A stretch of 64,000 bases of DNA, from NCBI GenBank assembly GCA_977006965.1, contig OZ345362.1, forward strand, positions 1,302,001 to 1,366,000. Reading direction: 5' to 3'. Under the pieces are notes generated by a model. The model searched no databases and had not been told where the DNA came from. It saw only the letters and a list, made by a program, of their open reading frames with translations. This document shows, one piece after another, positions 1 to 10,664 of this stretch. The first letter of the stretch is position 1. Every line of letters starts with the position of its first letter. This stretch comes from Phymatolithon calcareum (Eukaryota > Rhodophyta > Florideophyceae > Hapalidiales). The position numbers and the translations under genes are program-made.

Positions 1-740
1 CAGAGCACTAACCAGTATCAGTTCTTGTGTGCTCACCAGTGGCCCCAGTTCACCTTTTGAGCCGCACTCCGTCTCTCTCGTGCTACACAGACACCAACCC
101 TCCGACTCCGCACTCCGACATCCCCAAGACTCCACCGCCGCCGTCCAGCACCTTGGAACCCCGTACGCAGGAACCGTGGGACGGTTCACAAGAACCCTCC
201 ACCCCAAGAACCCCAATCCCTCCTCTCCGATCCCCTTTGAGCCTCCGTTCCCCCCACGCCGAAGCTCCGCTGTCCTCCCTGCGTTGAGACTACCCCCGGT
301 CCCTCGTGCTCCTGTCCACCGCCTTCTCGCCGAAACAAACCAGCGTTACCACGAGTTTGATTCCGCGTCTCGAATCATCCGCAGGCCTCAACCGGCTCCT
401 CAACGTCCGATCCTCCGCATCGCCGACTCCACGTCGATCCTGATTTAGAAGACCCAACGTCGTCATCAAGAACCCAAGCGTCGCAACACAAAGAAGATCT
501 TCCAGTGCATACCGTGCGGCAAGGTTTTCTCGTGTAAGAAACAAGAAGAAGACCACCGCCTCACCCGTCCGCACAAACTTTAGACTACCTACAAGCCCGA
601 AAACTGCTGCGATCTTACCTTCACTAGCCCTGAGGACTATCGTAGGCACGTCGATAGTCGGAAGCACACACTCTTTTGTGCAAGGAATCATTGAATCTTC
701 TCGCTCTTCCTGAATAAAGTTTCTTCTCTTGTGTGGTACC
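1..740 (+). other. 5' leader of Ty3-like element
   Basis: This stretch lies upstream of the gag start at 741. It is C-rich and holds no clean gene, although one frame is open at about 29-448. Translated pieces at about 508-675 resemble two C2H2-like fingers: CxxC followed by a paired His around 508-580, and a Cys with a spaced His pair around 604-672, with an in-frame stop between them. The window opens with CAGAGC, the 3' half of the usual initiator-tRNA primer-binding site (TGGTATCAGAGC), so the 5' LTR may end just outside the window. That is inference from six bases. Confidence 0.4.
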
Positions 741-1627
741 ATGGATCTCAACCCCCAGAACCCACAGAAGCAGCCGAACCCTCCAACTCTGCAAGAGCTT
801 TCCAATGCATACCACACCCTTATGGCACAGTTCAATAATGCACAACAAAACATTGCATCGCTCCAGGCCGATTTGAATCAAAGCAAGACCGCCTTACAGA
901 CTGCCCAGATGCAATTGGTACCCCAGTCAAACCACCAAAAATCAAGTCTCCCGAACCCTTTAAGGGAAACGACTCGGTTCTAAGCTGGACAACTCACACG
1001 AACAACTACCTTTCGAGCTCTGCTGACAACCAGGCCTTACCTATCCCCGTCAGTTACCTTCATGGTCCAGCTCATGAATGGTGGATTGTGTACAAAGGAA
1101 CCGAAGATGGTCGAAATGTCGCAACCTGGAGCCAGCTACGCGAAGCTCTGATCTCTCGTTTCGAAACTCTAGCAAAGAAAAGATTGCCAGAGATAAACTC
1201 GCGCAGTGGAAGCAGCTCAAGGATGTTTCCACGTTTAACGAAGACTTCCAGAGAATCATTCTGGATATTCCGAGCATCAGTGTAGACGAAAAGATCGATC
1301 GATACACTCGGCGGGCTCAAATCCTACATCTGGAAGGAACTATGCACGAACGAGTACACTAAACTCGCAGATGCTATGCGCGACGCCGAACGTGTTGAAT
1401 CAGCTCACAGCCGACTGACAAAACCCACTTCTGGAAACAGAAACGGTCAAGGAAACCAACGACAAGGAAATCGGGTCCAAGCACCCGTCCCAATGGAAAT
1501 TGGAAACATACAGCTAGAGAAGCTCACTCCAGCTGAGCGCGAGATATGTATGAAAGAAGGCCGATGCCTTCGTTGTCGTGAGAAAGGTCATATGGCGAGA
1601 AACTGCCCAAAAGGCAAGAGGAACTGA
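741..1627 (+). pseudogene. Ty3-type gag, frameshifted
   Basis: The ATG at 741 sits in a good context (ACC ATG G). Pieces read as an N-terminal coiled-coil region (741-930), a capsid-like core with a HEWW motif near 1070-1090, and a nucleocapsid end. The nucleocapsid carries the zinc knuckle CLRCREKGHMARNC at about 1564-1606, a CX2CX4HX4C box. The sequence just before it (PMEIGN...LTPAEREICMKEG) is typical of Ty3 Gag proteins. Frame changes near 930-985, 1190 and 1345 break it into at least four pieces. In a live element Gag would form the particle that packages the RNA. Confidence 0.8.
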
Positions 1628-1689
1628 GACAAAACGAATCGTCCACACCACCCCCTGAACGTTCCTCAGTTCCGAAGATTATTCCACCC

Positions 1690-2113
1690 CCTCCTGACCC
1701 TCCTCCTAAATCGACTTCCAAGAACCAATCGTCTGAGAATGATCCCTTCGAACCATCGAATCATAGTCTCATTATCACCAGAGCCAAAGTTTCCGCCATT
1801 TCGGCAAGAATCCTCATCGATGACGGCGCAGAGCTCAATTACATTTCGGAAGAGTTCTGCACCCGATATGGTATATCCATTAAAACCACGAATAAAACTG
1901 CCTCCATGGCTAATGGCACAAATCAAATCCTGAAAAGTACCATACAACACATGCCTATTTCCAGAGGTGGTTATACGAAAAAACTCCGATTCGCAGTCTG
2001 GCCGTTGAATTACGACGTATACCTCGGAAAAAAGTGGACTTCCAATAGAAGGGCCATTATCAACTCTTACACGAATGAAGTAAAATTTTTCAAACAAAGG
2101 AAAACATCATACC
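1690..2113 (+). pseudogene. Ty3-type aspartic protease region
   Basis: The frame covering about 1739-2100 carries ILIDDGAELNYIS, matching the retroviral-type protease active site (D-S/T/D-G-A). About 65 residues later comes the flap and end motif YDVYLGKKW, corresponding to the conserved I-L-G-x-x-W. A proline-rich linker at about 1670-1720 joins it to gag. The second active-site residue is Asp rather than the usual Ser or Thr, which may be decay or family variation. The region is out of frame with the gag end and is followed by stops near 2113-2125. Confidence 0.7.
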
Positions 2114-2389
2114 GTTGTCACCAATGAACCAACAAAGCCTAACATCATCTCCGTGAACGAAATTACTAAAGATGAGCAACGAAATTATCCTTTGTATGCT
2201 ATTGTCCTCCGAAAAATTCCTGAGACCAACCAAAGATCGCCGAGAATATATAAACCCAAGACATTCGTGCGATACTCAACGAATTCAAGCACGTTTTCCC
2301 AAAGAAACTGCCTAGTGGACTCTCCCCAAAGCGCGCCCATGTTTTTTCCATACAACTAAAGGAAGATAGCGCCCCTCAGAAGAAAGGAT

Positions 2390-3630
2390 TATACCGAATG
2401 TCTACCGCAGAGCTCCAAGAGTTACAGAAACTACTCGAAGAACTCATATGCCAAGGTTTCATCCACCCAAGTACGAGCCCGTGGGGAGCTCCTGTTCTAT
2501 TCGTCAGTAAGAAAGATGGAACTATGCGCCTTTACGTAGCATATCGAGCTCTTAACCACCTTACCGTCAAGAACAGCTATCCACTTCCACGCATAGACGA
2601 CATTCTGGACCAACTCTCTACCGCCAAGTAATTCACAAAGATGGACCTAAGAAGCGGATATCACCAAATCCGCCTTGACGAGGAATCCATTCCGCTCACC
2701 GCTTTTCAAACAAGGTATGGACATTTCGACTTCCAAGTCCTACCGTTTGGGCTAACCAGTGCTTCGGCCACTTTCATGTCACTCATGAACGAAGTCTTTT
2801 CCGAATATCTTGACAAGTTCATCACTGTATACTTCGATGACATCCTCATCTAAAGCGATACATGGACAGGATCACCTTAGCCACATTCGAAAAGTCTTGA
2901 AACGCCTAAGACAGCAAAAGCTCTACGCTAAGCTATCGAAATGCTGATTTGGAGCCCAAGAAGTAGACTACCTTGGCTTCATTTTTGCGACCGTCTGGCA
3001 TAGCCATCAACCCCCATAAGACCAAAGCTATAGACGATTGGTCAACGCCAACCTGCAAGAAAGACGTACAATCCTTTCTAGGATTGGTGAACTATTACCG
3101 ATGTTTCATAAAAGACTGCTCCAAGATATCAAAAACGCTGACAGAGCTTACAAAAGATGTTCCATTCTTGTGGACCAAGGAAACAGAACATGCTTTTCTA
3201 AACCTGAAGAAGAAGTTCACCTCAGCCCCAGTATTGCAAACTTTCCACCCTGAATATCCCGTCATCGTAACCACGGACGCGTCAAAGAAAGCCATCGGAG
3301 CTGTTCTACAACAAGATAGACCTAGGAGACGCCGTACTGTCGCGTTTACATCACGTACGCTAAATGCGTCAGAATAGAATTACGCCGCTCATGACCTCGA
3401 ACTATTAGCTATTGTTGATACTCTTCTGGCATGGAGATGTTTCCCTCATGAACGAAAGTTTAAAGTCTAGATTGATCATCACCCCCTAAGATATCTCCAA
3501 ACCCAAGAGCATCTGTCCCCGAGACAGATTCGCTGGGTAGAACGCCTAGTAGAGTTCGAATTCTCCATAGCGTACATCGAAGGAAAATCGAACAGAGTGG
3601 CGGATGCGCTTTCTAGAGCACCCAAAGACC
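2390..3630 (+). pseudogene. Ty3-type reverse transcriptase and RNase H, broken
   Basis: RT motifs are in order: [21 protein letters not shown] (about 2491-2556, with the usual DYR changed to AYR), the catalytic-Asp block [11 protein letters not shown] (2638-2670), [12 protein letters not shown] (2740-2775) and the YFDDIL box (2830-2850). In-frame stops fall at about 2629 and 2852. After frame changes the connection domain and RNase H follow: TTDASKKAIGAVLQQ (about 3270-3310) and the domain end SNRVADALSRAP (3590-3620). The RNase H is broken by stops near 3376 and 3470. Several independent lesions show this copy is old. Confidence 0.85.
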
Positions 3631-3639
3631 CCCCGAAGA

Positions 3640-5360
3640 ATTCCGAGTATCCTAACGATCTACTCAAATCTCTGTTGCAGAAGACATTCCAGGCCAACTC
3701 TATCTCCACCACTGTACCTGGACCCGACATAGTGAATAAGTTGGGAGTTGAATACGCACAAGACCCCGAGTTCAAGGTCATGTTCGAGAACCCTTGGCCC
3801 TCTCGACGGAGACGGCCACTTCGTAGTGCACCTCAGGCTCGTTGGTCTTGTGGCTGTACCAACAAGTATCAAATGGTGTGGGCTCTTGAATGGGACAATC
3901 TGTCCCGTCGACGGAAAGAAAATACCGTTCTAAGGGTTCGTCGCGCAGCCGGTCTTCGAAGGAGATCTGTAGAGTTAAATGCTAGGATAAGATTAAAAAT
4001 GGAAAACACAATAAAAAATAAAAACGAACCAATACTAATGATCCCAATAGTTTTACGAACGTCACTGCTACTTCCTGCACGTCTTCTCGTCCACGCACGC
4101 CAGAGCGGCATGCACATGCTGCGTTGCATAGACCTTGAGAAAGGTAAGTGCCCAGAGCAAGTGGACTGGCTTGCTTTCCGTCGGTCAGATTCCGCAAAGC
4201 AGAGACCGCAACAGACTGCAGACACTTGGACTAGCGCCGAATAAGGCACGAAAGCGGCGATGGCCATCGACCGCGGTGAGCCCGTGTCCCCTTCCCAGAA
4301 TCCCAGCACCGAGCGCGGCGAAGTCGCGCGAGGAGACGTGATCTCCATCGTCCACGATTAGCCTTGACTGTGCTACGACTGCTGTGCAAGGTAATGCACA
4401 TCAGTGTATTGGAGGCAGTGCAAACAGTGGTGTACAGCACCTCGCATCATAGTTATAAATTAAAATGCATATATCAGAATAAATAAAGCGAAATGCATAC
4501 ATCGAAATCAAAAGATCATAATAAATTCATTTGATATGCCAAAATATTTCCATCAAATATATTTCTCTCGTATGATACTGTCGTGTAAAGTACGAGTTCT
4601 GTAATTGTCATTTTTGAAATTTTGAAGTTACGCAACTGTGATTCATATTTTCGGCCATGGCCGTTATAGTGCCGTTTTCCTGAAATTGCCAATTGGCATT
4701 CCGTTTTCGAAAACAAGGAAGCCTGTACAAAGCTATTCGAGATTTTTTCGGAAAAAACCGGCAACGTTCTTGATATTGGAGTATGAACTGTGCGCTAAGT
4801 GTAAAAATTTGAGAGAACATTGCTCTATTTTCTTCAGTTGCTAGTATAAAGAACGGCATTATAGCCGAAAAACGGCATTATGGACGATTTGAGTGAGAGT
4901 AACTCGAAAACTTCTTACAGTTGCGAACTCAAATGAGGCTTATTTTCACACTAGCCATAGCTTTATTCAGATTTGTTCTTCCAATGAAATGAAAATTGCT
5001 AAATTTAAAGATATTTAAAGGCTTGTTTTTGTACCTTTTGGTGCGTTGGTTTTGAACCAAGCGTTAGTCTTGAAAAACGGCCATCTGAAAAGTTACGATA
5101 CCACTGAAATTAGCTTACAAAATATAAATCAGTCTGATTGGTCCGTCAAATTTGCTGAAAATTCTCATTTATTTTATTGGCCTATGTTGTTCTGGAATCA
5201 ATTATAATTCTGACTCTAATAATTGAAAAACTGTATGAGACAAACTTCCCGCCGAAATATAATTATTTTCGGCCGGAATTTTAGTAATCACCGTAGTACT
5301 AGAACCGCATTTCGTGAACTCCAAGTAGTTCCCCACATTCTTCTCCCTCTGATCCTCGCA
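3640..5360. other. End of Ty3 remnant, then AT-rich DNA without a gene
   Basis: A plus-strand frame stays open to 4244, but beyond about 3800 its translation looks like shifted pol followed by arginine-rich noise, and no integrase HHCC or DDE motif is visible. A minus-strand frame at 3869-4348 is probably a shadow. From about 4440 the composition turns AT-rich, with homopolymer runs and no supported gene. The extent of the Ty3 tail is uncertain. Confidence 0.4.
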
Positions 5361-6349
5361 ATGCCGCCGAAGCGAGGAAACCCGCAAGCCGACTCTGTCT
5401 CTGCCAATCCGAGGGCGGCGCGCACACTTGCGCGGCTATTCGAGACCGGGGCTGTAAAGATGACGGACAAGCTCGGTCAGCAGTACAATGATAAGCAATA
5501 TGCGGACATTTTTGCCCCTCGCGACAGAGAAAAATTTCGGAAGCGGTTCAAGAAACTGATGGACGAAAAGTATGGGGAGGCGACCGCAAAAGGTAACAAA
5601 TAATCAGTTTCTTCTTTTTCAAAACTTGCCTCAATTACTGCTTCTAACGCCATCATTTTCATATTGTCGAAAACGCGCCCGAAGAAAAGTATAGCTGCCG
5701 AAATTATCCTCGGCAGTGCCACCGATAATGCCGACGACGATGTCGCCGATGAGGACTATGACGTCATCGGCACAGAGCTCGGCGATGGCGAGGCGTCAGG
5801 GGCCGAACTCCTGATGTTTCCATTGGAGTTTAAGACCCTGTATGTTTTTCGCGATGGAAGCACCCCCTCTCGAAGAACAACCGAGTGTCCGTGGCCGTGC
5901 TACTGCCGACTGGTGTCGGCGAGCAGGGAGGTGACGTGAAGATAGAAGTTGAGGACGGTTCGTTTCTGCGCATTAGCTTCGTCTGGCCCCCAGCTCTAAC
6001 AAATGTGCCTATGCTGATGGAAATGTGGCTCCAGGGGGATGGTGTTCCCAAAATTGAGGATTACCATCCCAAGGTGCAGGGGTTCCCTGACTATCTCGAA
6101 CAGTTTCAGCAGACACAAAGCGACAAGATAGAGTCTTTCGCTCGCGTGCCGCTTCCGTTTCTAGTGAAACTAGACTTTGAGCGGCACGTTTTGGGTTGGG
6201 AAATGTTAGCGCAAATTATTTTGTTCGTCACTCTGTCCGCTCCGGAGCACCATTTTAATCCGGTCGAAGAGAGACTGGTCGTGAAGAAGATGAAGCGATC
6301 TTCCGGTGGGTCTCTGCCAGCAAGCAGTGCTATTTCGCAGAAAAATTAG
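5361..6349 (+). pseudogene. Unknown gene, frame-disrupted or spliced
   Basis: I do not recognise this gene. The ATG at 5361 opens an 80-codon lysine- and arginine-rich frame (MPPKRGNP...). At 5593 that frame meets a possible donor (AAG|GTAACA). The same frame reopens at about 5664 and runs through an acidic stretch (NADDDVADEDYD) to 5939. Coding character then moves to another frame (about 5885-6349) with well-mixed hydrophobic and charged residues ending in a lysine-rich tail (VVKKMKRSSGG). A short intron plus a one-base frameshift near 5880 would join the parts, but I could not find splice sites that restore all three. It could be a decayed gene or a transposon accessory gene. Confidence 0.4.
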
Positions 6350-7176
6350 GAAATTTTTAGATTTCAGTAAAATTCACTTTGCACTCTAAAAATGCAGAAA
6401 AACTAGCTTTCCCGCATCTCCCTACTTGTGACGGGCAACAAATATCATTTTGGTTCGTGTGCACGTGCACACGAACCAACATGATATTTGTTGCCCTGTC
6501 CACAGGACTCAACAAATGAAAAGTAATTTTAGTCTTGATTAATCTAGGTCGAACAGAAAACAACATGAGCTGAAAATTTGCCCCACTGGCATGACTGCCT
6601 GTATGGTCTGGTATGCCAGAGAGGCCCGAAATCTCAAGTTCATATTTCGGCATTCCAGTCTTTCGTTTCCCAAAATCGCTCAAACCAGCGGCGACAAACT
6701 TTTCTGTCCACAATTTTCCAGTCTTTCGCTTCGCAGCATGCCATCATGTGTTCCTGCAATTAGGCTTCAGAGGGGAAGTGCGTTTCCCGCAAAACCGTAA
6801 AACAAGTGGTGTGTTGCTCTCTTTTTGCGGGAACGCCAACGATATGCTCGGGTTCGATATAGACCCTCGGGGGCACAATAGCCCCTCCGGTGAAGCCCTC
6901 GGGACAAATTTTACCCCCTCGCGGTCCATACCTTACCCTCTTATATCGTTGTTGTTCCCTGCAAAGAGGGCAACATCCTATACTTGTGCACTTTTTCGAC
7001 CAATAAGAGTGCTCGAACGAATTGCTGACCTGTAAGAGGGTCCCCTGGGGGTGAAACCCTTCAACACTTCAACAAATTTTTATTTTCCGGATGCACCCAC
7101 AGCAGAAAATGCTTTCCCCCAGCGAAAGTTGAAATTGTATGCCCATCAGTAATCAGCGTCTGATCCGTGATCCAAA
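6350..7176. other. AT-rich spacer with a large palindrome
   Basis: There is no supported gene. The notable structure is the 64-bp palindrome at 6433-6496, listed separately. Short open frames here lack family signatures. Confidence 0.5.
6433..6496. repeat. 64-bp near-perfect palindrome, no loop
   Basis: Two 32-base arms meet at 6464/6465 (GCAC|GTGC centre) with a single mismatch. The outer part reads GGGCAACAAATATCAT on the left and its complement on the right. It could extrude as a cruciform or fold as a perfect hairpin in RNA. Such structures often come from TIR-to-TIR fusion of a small DNA transposon, which is inference here. Confidence 0.85.
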
Positions 7177-7545
7177 TACATCACACCCCTTCTAACTGCA
7201 ACCCTTCTAACTTAATTCCCTGCAGAACTGCAATCGGAGTGACTTTCCCGACCCAAAATCGAACTAAAAATATCCAAATTTTTAGGTGACCTGCAAGACT
7301 GCAAAGTGCAAGCCTCAAAACTGAAGACCCTTATTTTTCGTTTATTTTTAGGGGTCCTTTTCACTGTAAGTATCGGTACAGCATGTTCGATCCATCTGAT
7401 GTTCGTCTCTAGAACCATTTTGATTTTTTGTCACCGCAAACGGGTAAGAACGTAAACTTCATAGGCCCTCCGGGACTGAAATCCCTCTTCAACTGCAACT
7501 TGAATACCTGTCCCGAAGCCTTGCAGTTAGAAGGAGTGTACTGTA
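7177..7545. mobile_element. MITE, Tc1/mariner-like termini
   Basis: About 369 bp is bounded by inverted ends. The left reads TACATCACACCCCTTCTAAC and the right, read inward on the other strand, TACAGTACACTCCTTCTAAC. Both continue with TGCAA, giving 25 positions with three mismatches. TA at each edge fits the TA target duplication of Tc1/mariner elements. No coding capacity is seen, so it would be a non-autonomous copy. Class assignment rests on ends only. Confidence 0.55.
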
Positions 7546-7562
7546 GAAATATACTTGCGGAT

Positions 7563-7659
7563 CATTTTGTCCGGTTGTTCAGTCCCTAATTTTCTGAACA
7601 ACTGGACAAAATGTATTGCAAATATATTTCAAATTTGAAATATATTTGCGATACATTTT
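7563..7659. repeat. Two adjacent hairpins
   Basis: The first hairpin has 20-bp arms at 7563-7582 and 7594-7613 with an 11-base loop and one mismatch. The second is a loopless AT-rich palindrome with 26-base arms at 7608-7633 and 7634-7659, one mismatch, centred on CAAA|TTTG. The arms overlap by six bases, so the two folds compete. Confidence 0.8.
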
Positions 7660-8689
7660 GGCACCACAAAACGTCTTTTTGTACTACATACAAAACGATG
7701 ATTATTGGTTAATATTTTGAGTCAAATCACGGATCTCATTCGTGGGAGAACTTTTTTTTCAATCCGAGTTAGATATCTATGTGTGTTTATTTCAATATGT
7801 CGATATAAATCCGTTGGCGCTCAGCATACTCCGAGGTAGCACACATTGCCACCGATCTGGAGCCACTTTTCAAGAACTACTACACAAAGCTCTCGTAATT
7901 CCAAGTCTGTTGAAACATCACTGTCATATGCACGAGCATTTTGTCACGAATAGTATTGATGGAGGCACACATATATTTACTCAAGTGCAGACCACGAAGT
8001 TCCACGGGTTGCCATTGCGCAGGTCGAGTATGTGGGAAACTATAAAAATTCACGTAAGTGCATGCTTCACATGTCGCAACAACTCGTGCACAATGAAAGT
8101 TACAAAAAAGAAATGCACCAATAAAGCCAAGAAGAAAAAAACGAGAATGAAAATCTCTACCATTTTTCACAAGAAAGACCGACTGTTCTCTTCCCATCGA
8201 ATCGGACCCAGGAATGTGGCATCTCATGTTCGCAAGATACTTTTACAACAGCGATTTTCCGGAACCTTCAAGAGAAATTTATTCACCAGCTGCTAGAGAC
8301 GGCAATCAACGTTGCGTCCCTTCCGCAATAGTTTGTACAGGACTGTCTGTAAAATAGCATATCTACGCTTTCATGAATGACTTATTTCAAATCGCATGGA
8401 TCTGTTAAGAAGAGTTGCTACATACGAAAAGGAGATATTCAGTTCAACGCCCAATTTGCTTTAAGTCTTCAGTACAGAAAGAAAAAATAGTCAAAGAGAT
8501 TTAGTTCAATAATGTACAATTCCTCTGTCTTTTGATTTTTGTTTTCGCTATTCCTGTACAAATGTAAGCGTTAACCGTCCTTGTAAAGAAAAAACGCACC
8601 GCGATAAATGTTTACTTTCTTTCTGTCCGTTAACCCACAATGAACACTCTCTAATATATGTTTTAATCCGGTTCAGGACATCTAGCTTC
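7660..8689. other. Spacer; open frame 7742-8296 not supported
   Basis: A 184-codon plus-strand frame begins with a GTG rather than an ATG. Its translation is basic and low in structure (a KKKCTNKAKKKK run), with no recognised domain. I see no promoter or other feature. The region probably holds the 3' flank of the protease gene that ends at 8690. Confidence 0.4.
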
Positions 8690-9907
8690 TCATAAAGCAA
8701 CGCCAAATCCACTGAAATACGCCAAGAAGGCCGATGCCTCCAGTCCAAATACCCCATCTCTGTCTATGAGGTTGATATAGCGCCACCAACTTATATCGTA
8801 TGCCGGCCAGATTTCTCCCAGTGTACTCTTACTGGCTTCATGGACCCCATAAGGATCACGGAGAATAATGTAATAGACACCATTGCGGGAATCCCAACCC
8901 AAGATAGTGTACGCGTGAAATGGCATGATTTTGGCGTCAAAGTAGTTAATGTTTCTCCCAAACTGCCTTGCCTCCGCATCGCACGCAAAGGTTACTGCGA
9001 CCATTGGATTAATGGTGCGATCACTAGGGGCGTTCAACCGCATAATATCCATAAGCCGGGCCACATTCATATCAGTGATAAAGGGAATTGGCTTCCGTCC
9101 GGTTAGCTCAGTCATAGCGAACACAGAATCTCCGACTGACGTTTCGTCGATGTTTGGAAAGTCGTGAGCAACGTTAGTCCTGAATTTAGCGTACGCTTTT
9201 TCGTATACTGCCGGCCAGATCTCTCCCGATTCGCTTGAACGCGAGTACTTAAATACTGCCGGAGAATACATTGGAATAGCATCCGTCACTTCAATGTTCT
9301 TGCCTACAAAACCGAATTCAGACTGTTTGTAGAACGTGATCATATTCGTGAACTGCTGATTATCGGGCCCGGTTGCACGAGTCATGTGCTTGATGTCGTA
9401 TGGCAAAGCCCAGGCGACTGCTGATAGGGCAGCAATAAAGTAGCAATTACCGGCAGCTCCCTGCAAAGGATCTGAGAACTCTGCAGCCTCCTTGAAGAAC
9501 GTTCCAGGATCTCTCCAAATCAATGCCCCCGAGCTTTGATCAATTATTTTCGTTACGCGATCGATAGCAGATTCGGTCTTGTTGAGTTGAAACTTCGGTG
9601 ATCGAGTTTGGCTGCAGCAAATGTCGGGTAACGCCCCGCAATTGAAGAGAAGGCTTTTGTTCGCGGGCTCGAACAGCTCCTGGTACGAAATCCCAAGTAT
9701 CTCCTCGAGAAGTCGAGGTTTATCGGACACAGTTTTCCAGGAAATGTTGCGCCGAGCAACTATTTCCGCCAAAGCATATGGATTTCTCACCCCGGTAAGA
9801 AAACGTGTACCGTTTGCATAAAGGTGAGCATCCGGAAAATGTGCAGAGGCGACCCGGGCAGACGAGATGGCAGCGAAAACGACAAGAAGGGTTTTGATGA
9901 CATCCAT
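8690..9907 (-). CDS. Secreted calpain-family (C2) cysteine protease, 405 aa
   Basis: The ATG at 9907 (ACC ATG G) opens an uninterrupted 405-codon frame. Residues 1-22 form a signal peptide (Lys then LLVVFAAISS, Ala-x-Ala before His23), so the product should enter the secretory pathway. The catalytic core is of papain-like calpain type: LQGAAGNCYFIAALSAVAW places the nucleophile at Cys155, WPAVYEKAYAKF (231-242) is a calpain signature, and MPFHAYTILGW gives His331. The third triad residue, normally Asn in a RNPWG motif, is Asp351 (LRDPYG). No EF-hand or C2 domain follows. The first 130 residues are unfamiliar and Cys-containing and could be a propeptide. No intron is needed. This is the best candidate for a functional host gene in the window. 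The substrate is unknown. Confidence 0.85.
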   Translation of the reverse strand: MDVIKTLLVVFAAISSARVASAHFPDAHLYANGTRFLTGVRNPYALAEIVARRNISWKTVSDKPRLLEEILGISYQELFEPANKSLLFNCGALPDICCSQTRSPKFQLNKTESAIDRVTKIIDQSSGALIWRDPGTFFKEAAEFSDPLQGAAGNCYFIAALSAVAWALPYDIKHMTRATGPDNQQFTNMITFYKQSEFGFVGKNIEVTDAIPMYSPAVFKYSRSSESGEIWPAVYEKAYAKFRTNVAHDFPNIDETSVGDSVFAMTELTGRKPIPFITDMNVARLMDIMRLNAPSDRTINPMVAVTFACDAEARQFGRNINYFDAKIMPFHAYTILGWDSRNGVYYIILRDPYGVHEASKSTLGEIWPAYDISWWRYINLIDRDGVFGLEASAFLAYFSGFGVAL

Positions 9908-10279
9908 GGTTGCGGACCTGTCTCGATAGCGTGCGCTGTTCAGTGAGGGCGATGCTTGCTGTCGTCATGCGGTTAAATACTGTACTGTTCCGCCAATAAG
10001 GAATGGATGATCTAGTGCATTTCTGATTCTCAGAGATGACTGCATAACTTGGCAGATCACTAGCCATCATGATGAATGCAATAACTACTGCATACAGAAT
10101 AGAAGCAACAGTTCTGTGCGATTATTATTCTTCTTCCGGCACTTCCGATTTAGGTTTTTATCAAAACAGTCCTCCCTGATGAGTGTAAACTGGAATTCCT
10201 CTTTTGTGAGCAGTTTGTCTCTCGAGATCTCGAACGCACGCGAATTTGCTCCACCCATTCTGCGATTCGATTTACAGTA

Positions 10280-10664
10280 TGTGAAAGTTTGAAGGACATG
10301 CCCGTCCAGCACCTCGGCCCTAGTGTCTTTGCGCCAAAAACCCTTCAATTGCGGGAAGCAGTTTCATATTAACAACGCTTTTGATTGTGCTGGTCGATCG
10401 CTGGCACATAGACACTAGGTCGAGGTCCAGCACGCATCCGGGCCATAGGGGCAGCGGTCCAATTGTTAGGACCATAGGGGCAGTGGTCCAAATAATGGGT
10501 CTCCATAGCAGCGTATATATGCACTGGCACTGAGGAAGGCAGACAAGAAGTAAAATCGATTGCGCGCACAAATCGTTTGCACGCGCAAAGCTTTTGGACA
10601 GTTTCGCGGTCGGATTTGCATTTCGACTTTTCGTTATTCTACCCAAATACCCTGTTTGATCACA
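10280..10664 (-). repeat. Solo-LTR-like element, copy 1
   Basis: Read on the minus strand it starts TGTGATCAAACAGGG (10664) and ends TTTCACA (10280). Both ends and several internal blocks match the LTR at 52128-52522, including a TATA-like ATATATACG and the block GGACCACTGCCCCTATGG, which is present twice here. Length is 385 bp versus 395 bp. No 5-bp target duplication is found (CAGTA versus ATTAC), so it may be an old or recombined relic. It lies in the same orientation as the protease gene, about 370 bp upstream of its start codon, and could supply promoter elements (inference). Confidence 0.6.
10434..10497. promoter_or_regulatory. Tandem GGACCA/TGGTCC dyads inside LTR copy 1
   Basis: Two copies of a dyad with core AGGGGCAG lie about 35 bp apart. 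The cleaner one reads GGACCA, nine bases, TGGTCC. The other reads GGGCCATAGGGGCAGCGGTCC-like. A third occurrence sits downstream of the TATA-like box in LTR copy 2 near 52373. Dyad symmetry plus repetition near a TATA box suggests a protein-binding site in the LTR promoter. No function is known to me. Confidence 0.35.

Larger units (their letters stand above)
1..3975 (+). mobile_element. Ty3/gypsy retrotransposon remnant, 3' truncated
   Basis: Gag, aspartic protease, reverse transcriptase and RNase H follow in Ty3 order on the plus strand. Reading frame is lost at several places by frameshifts and in-frame stops, so no full polyprotein can be made. Recognisable pol sequence fades after about 3800-3975. 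No integrase and no 3' LTR is seen before unrelated AT-rich DNA begins near 4440. The copy is therefore a dead, 3'-truncated insertion. The left LTR is probably just outside the window. Confidence 0.85.

Noticed and set aside
3869-4348. 159-codon minus-strand frame opposite the Ty3 tail
   Set aside because: Arginine/serine-rich translation without motifs. It overlaps pol remnant and CG-rich sequence and looks like a shadow frame.
7742-8296. 184-codon plus-strand frame
   Set aside because: No ATG at the start, lysine-run composition, no domain and no promoter cue.
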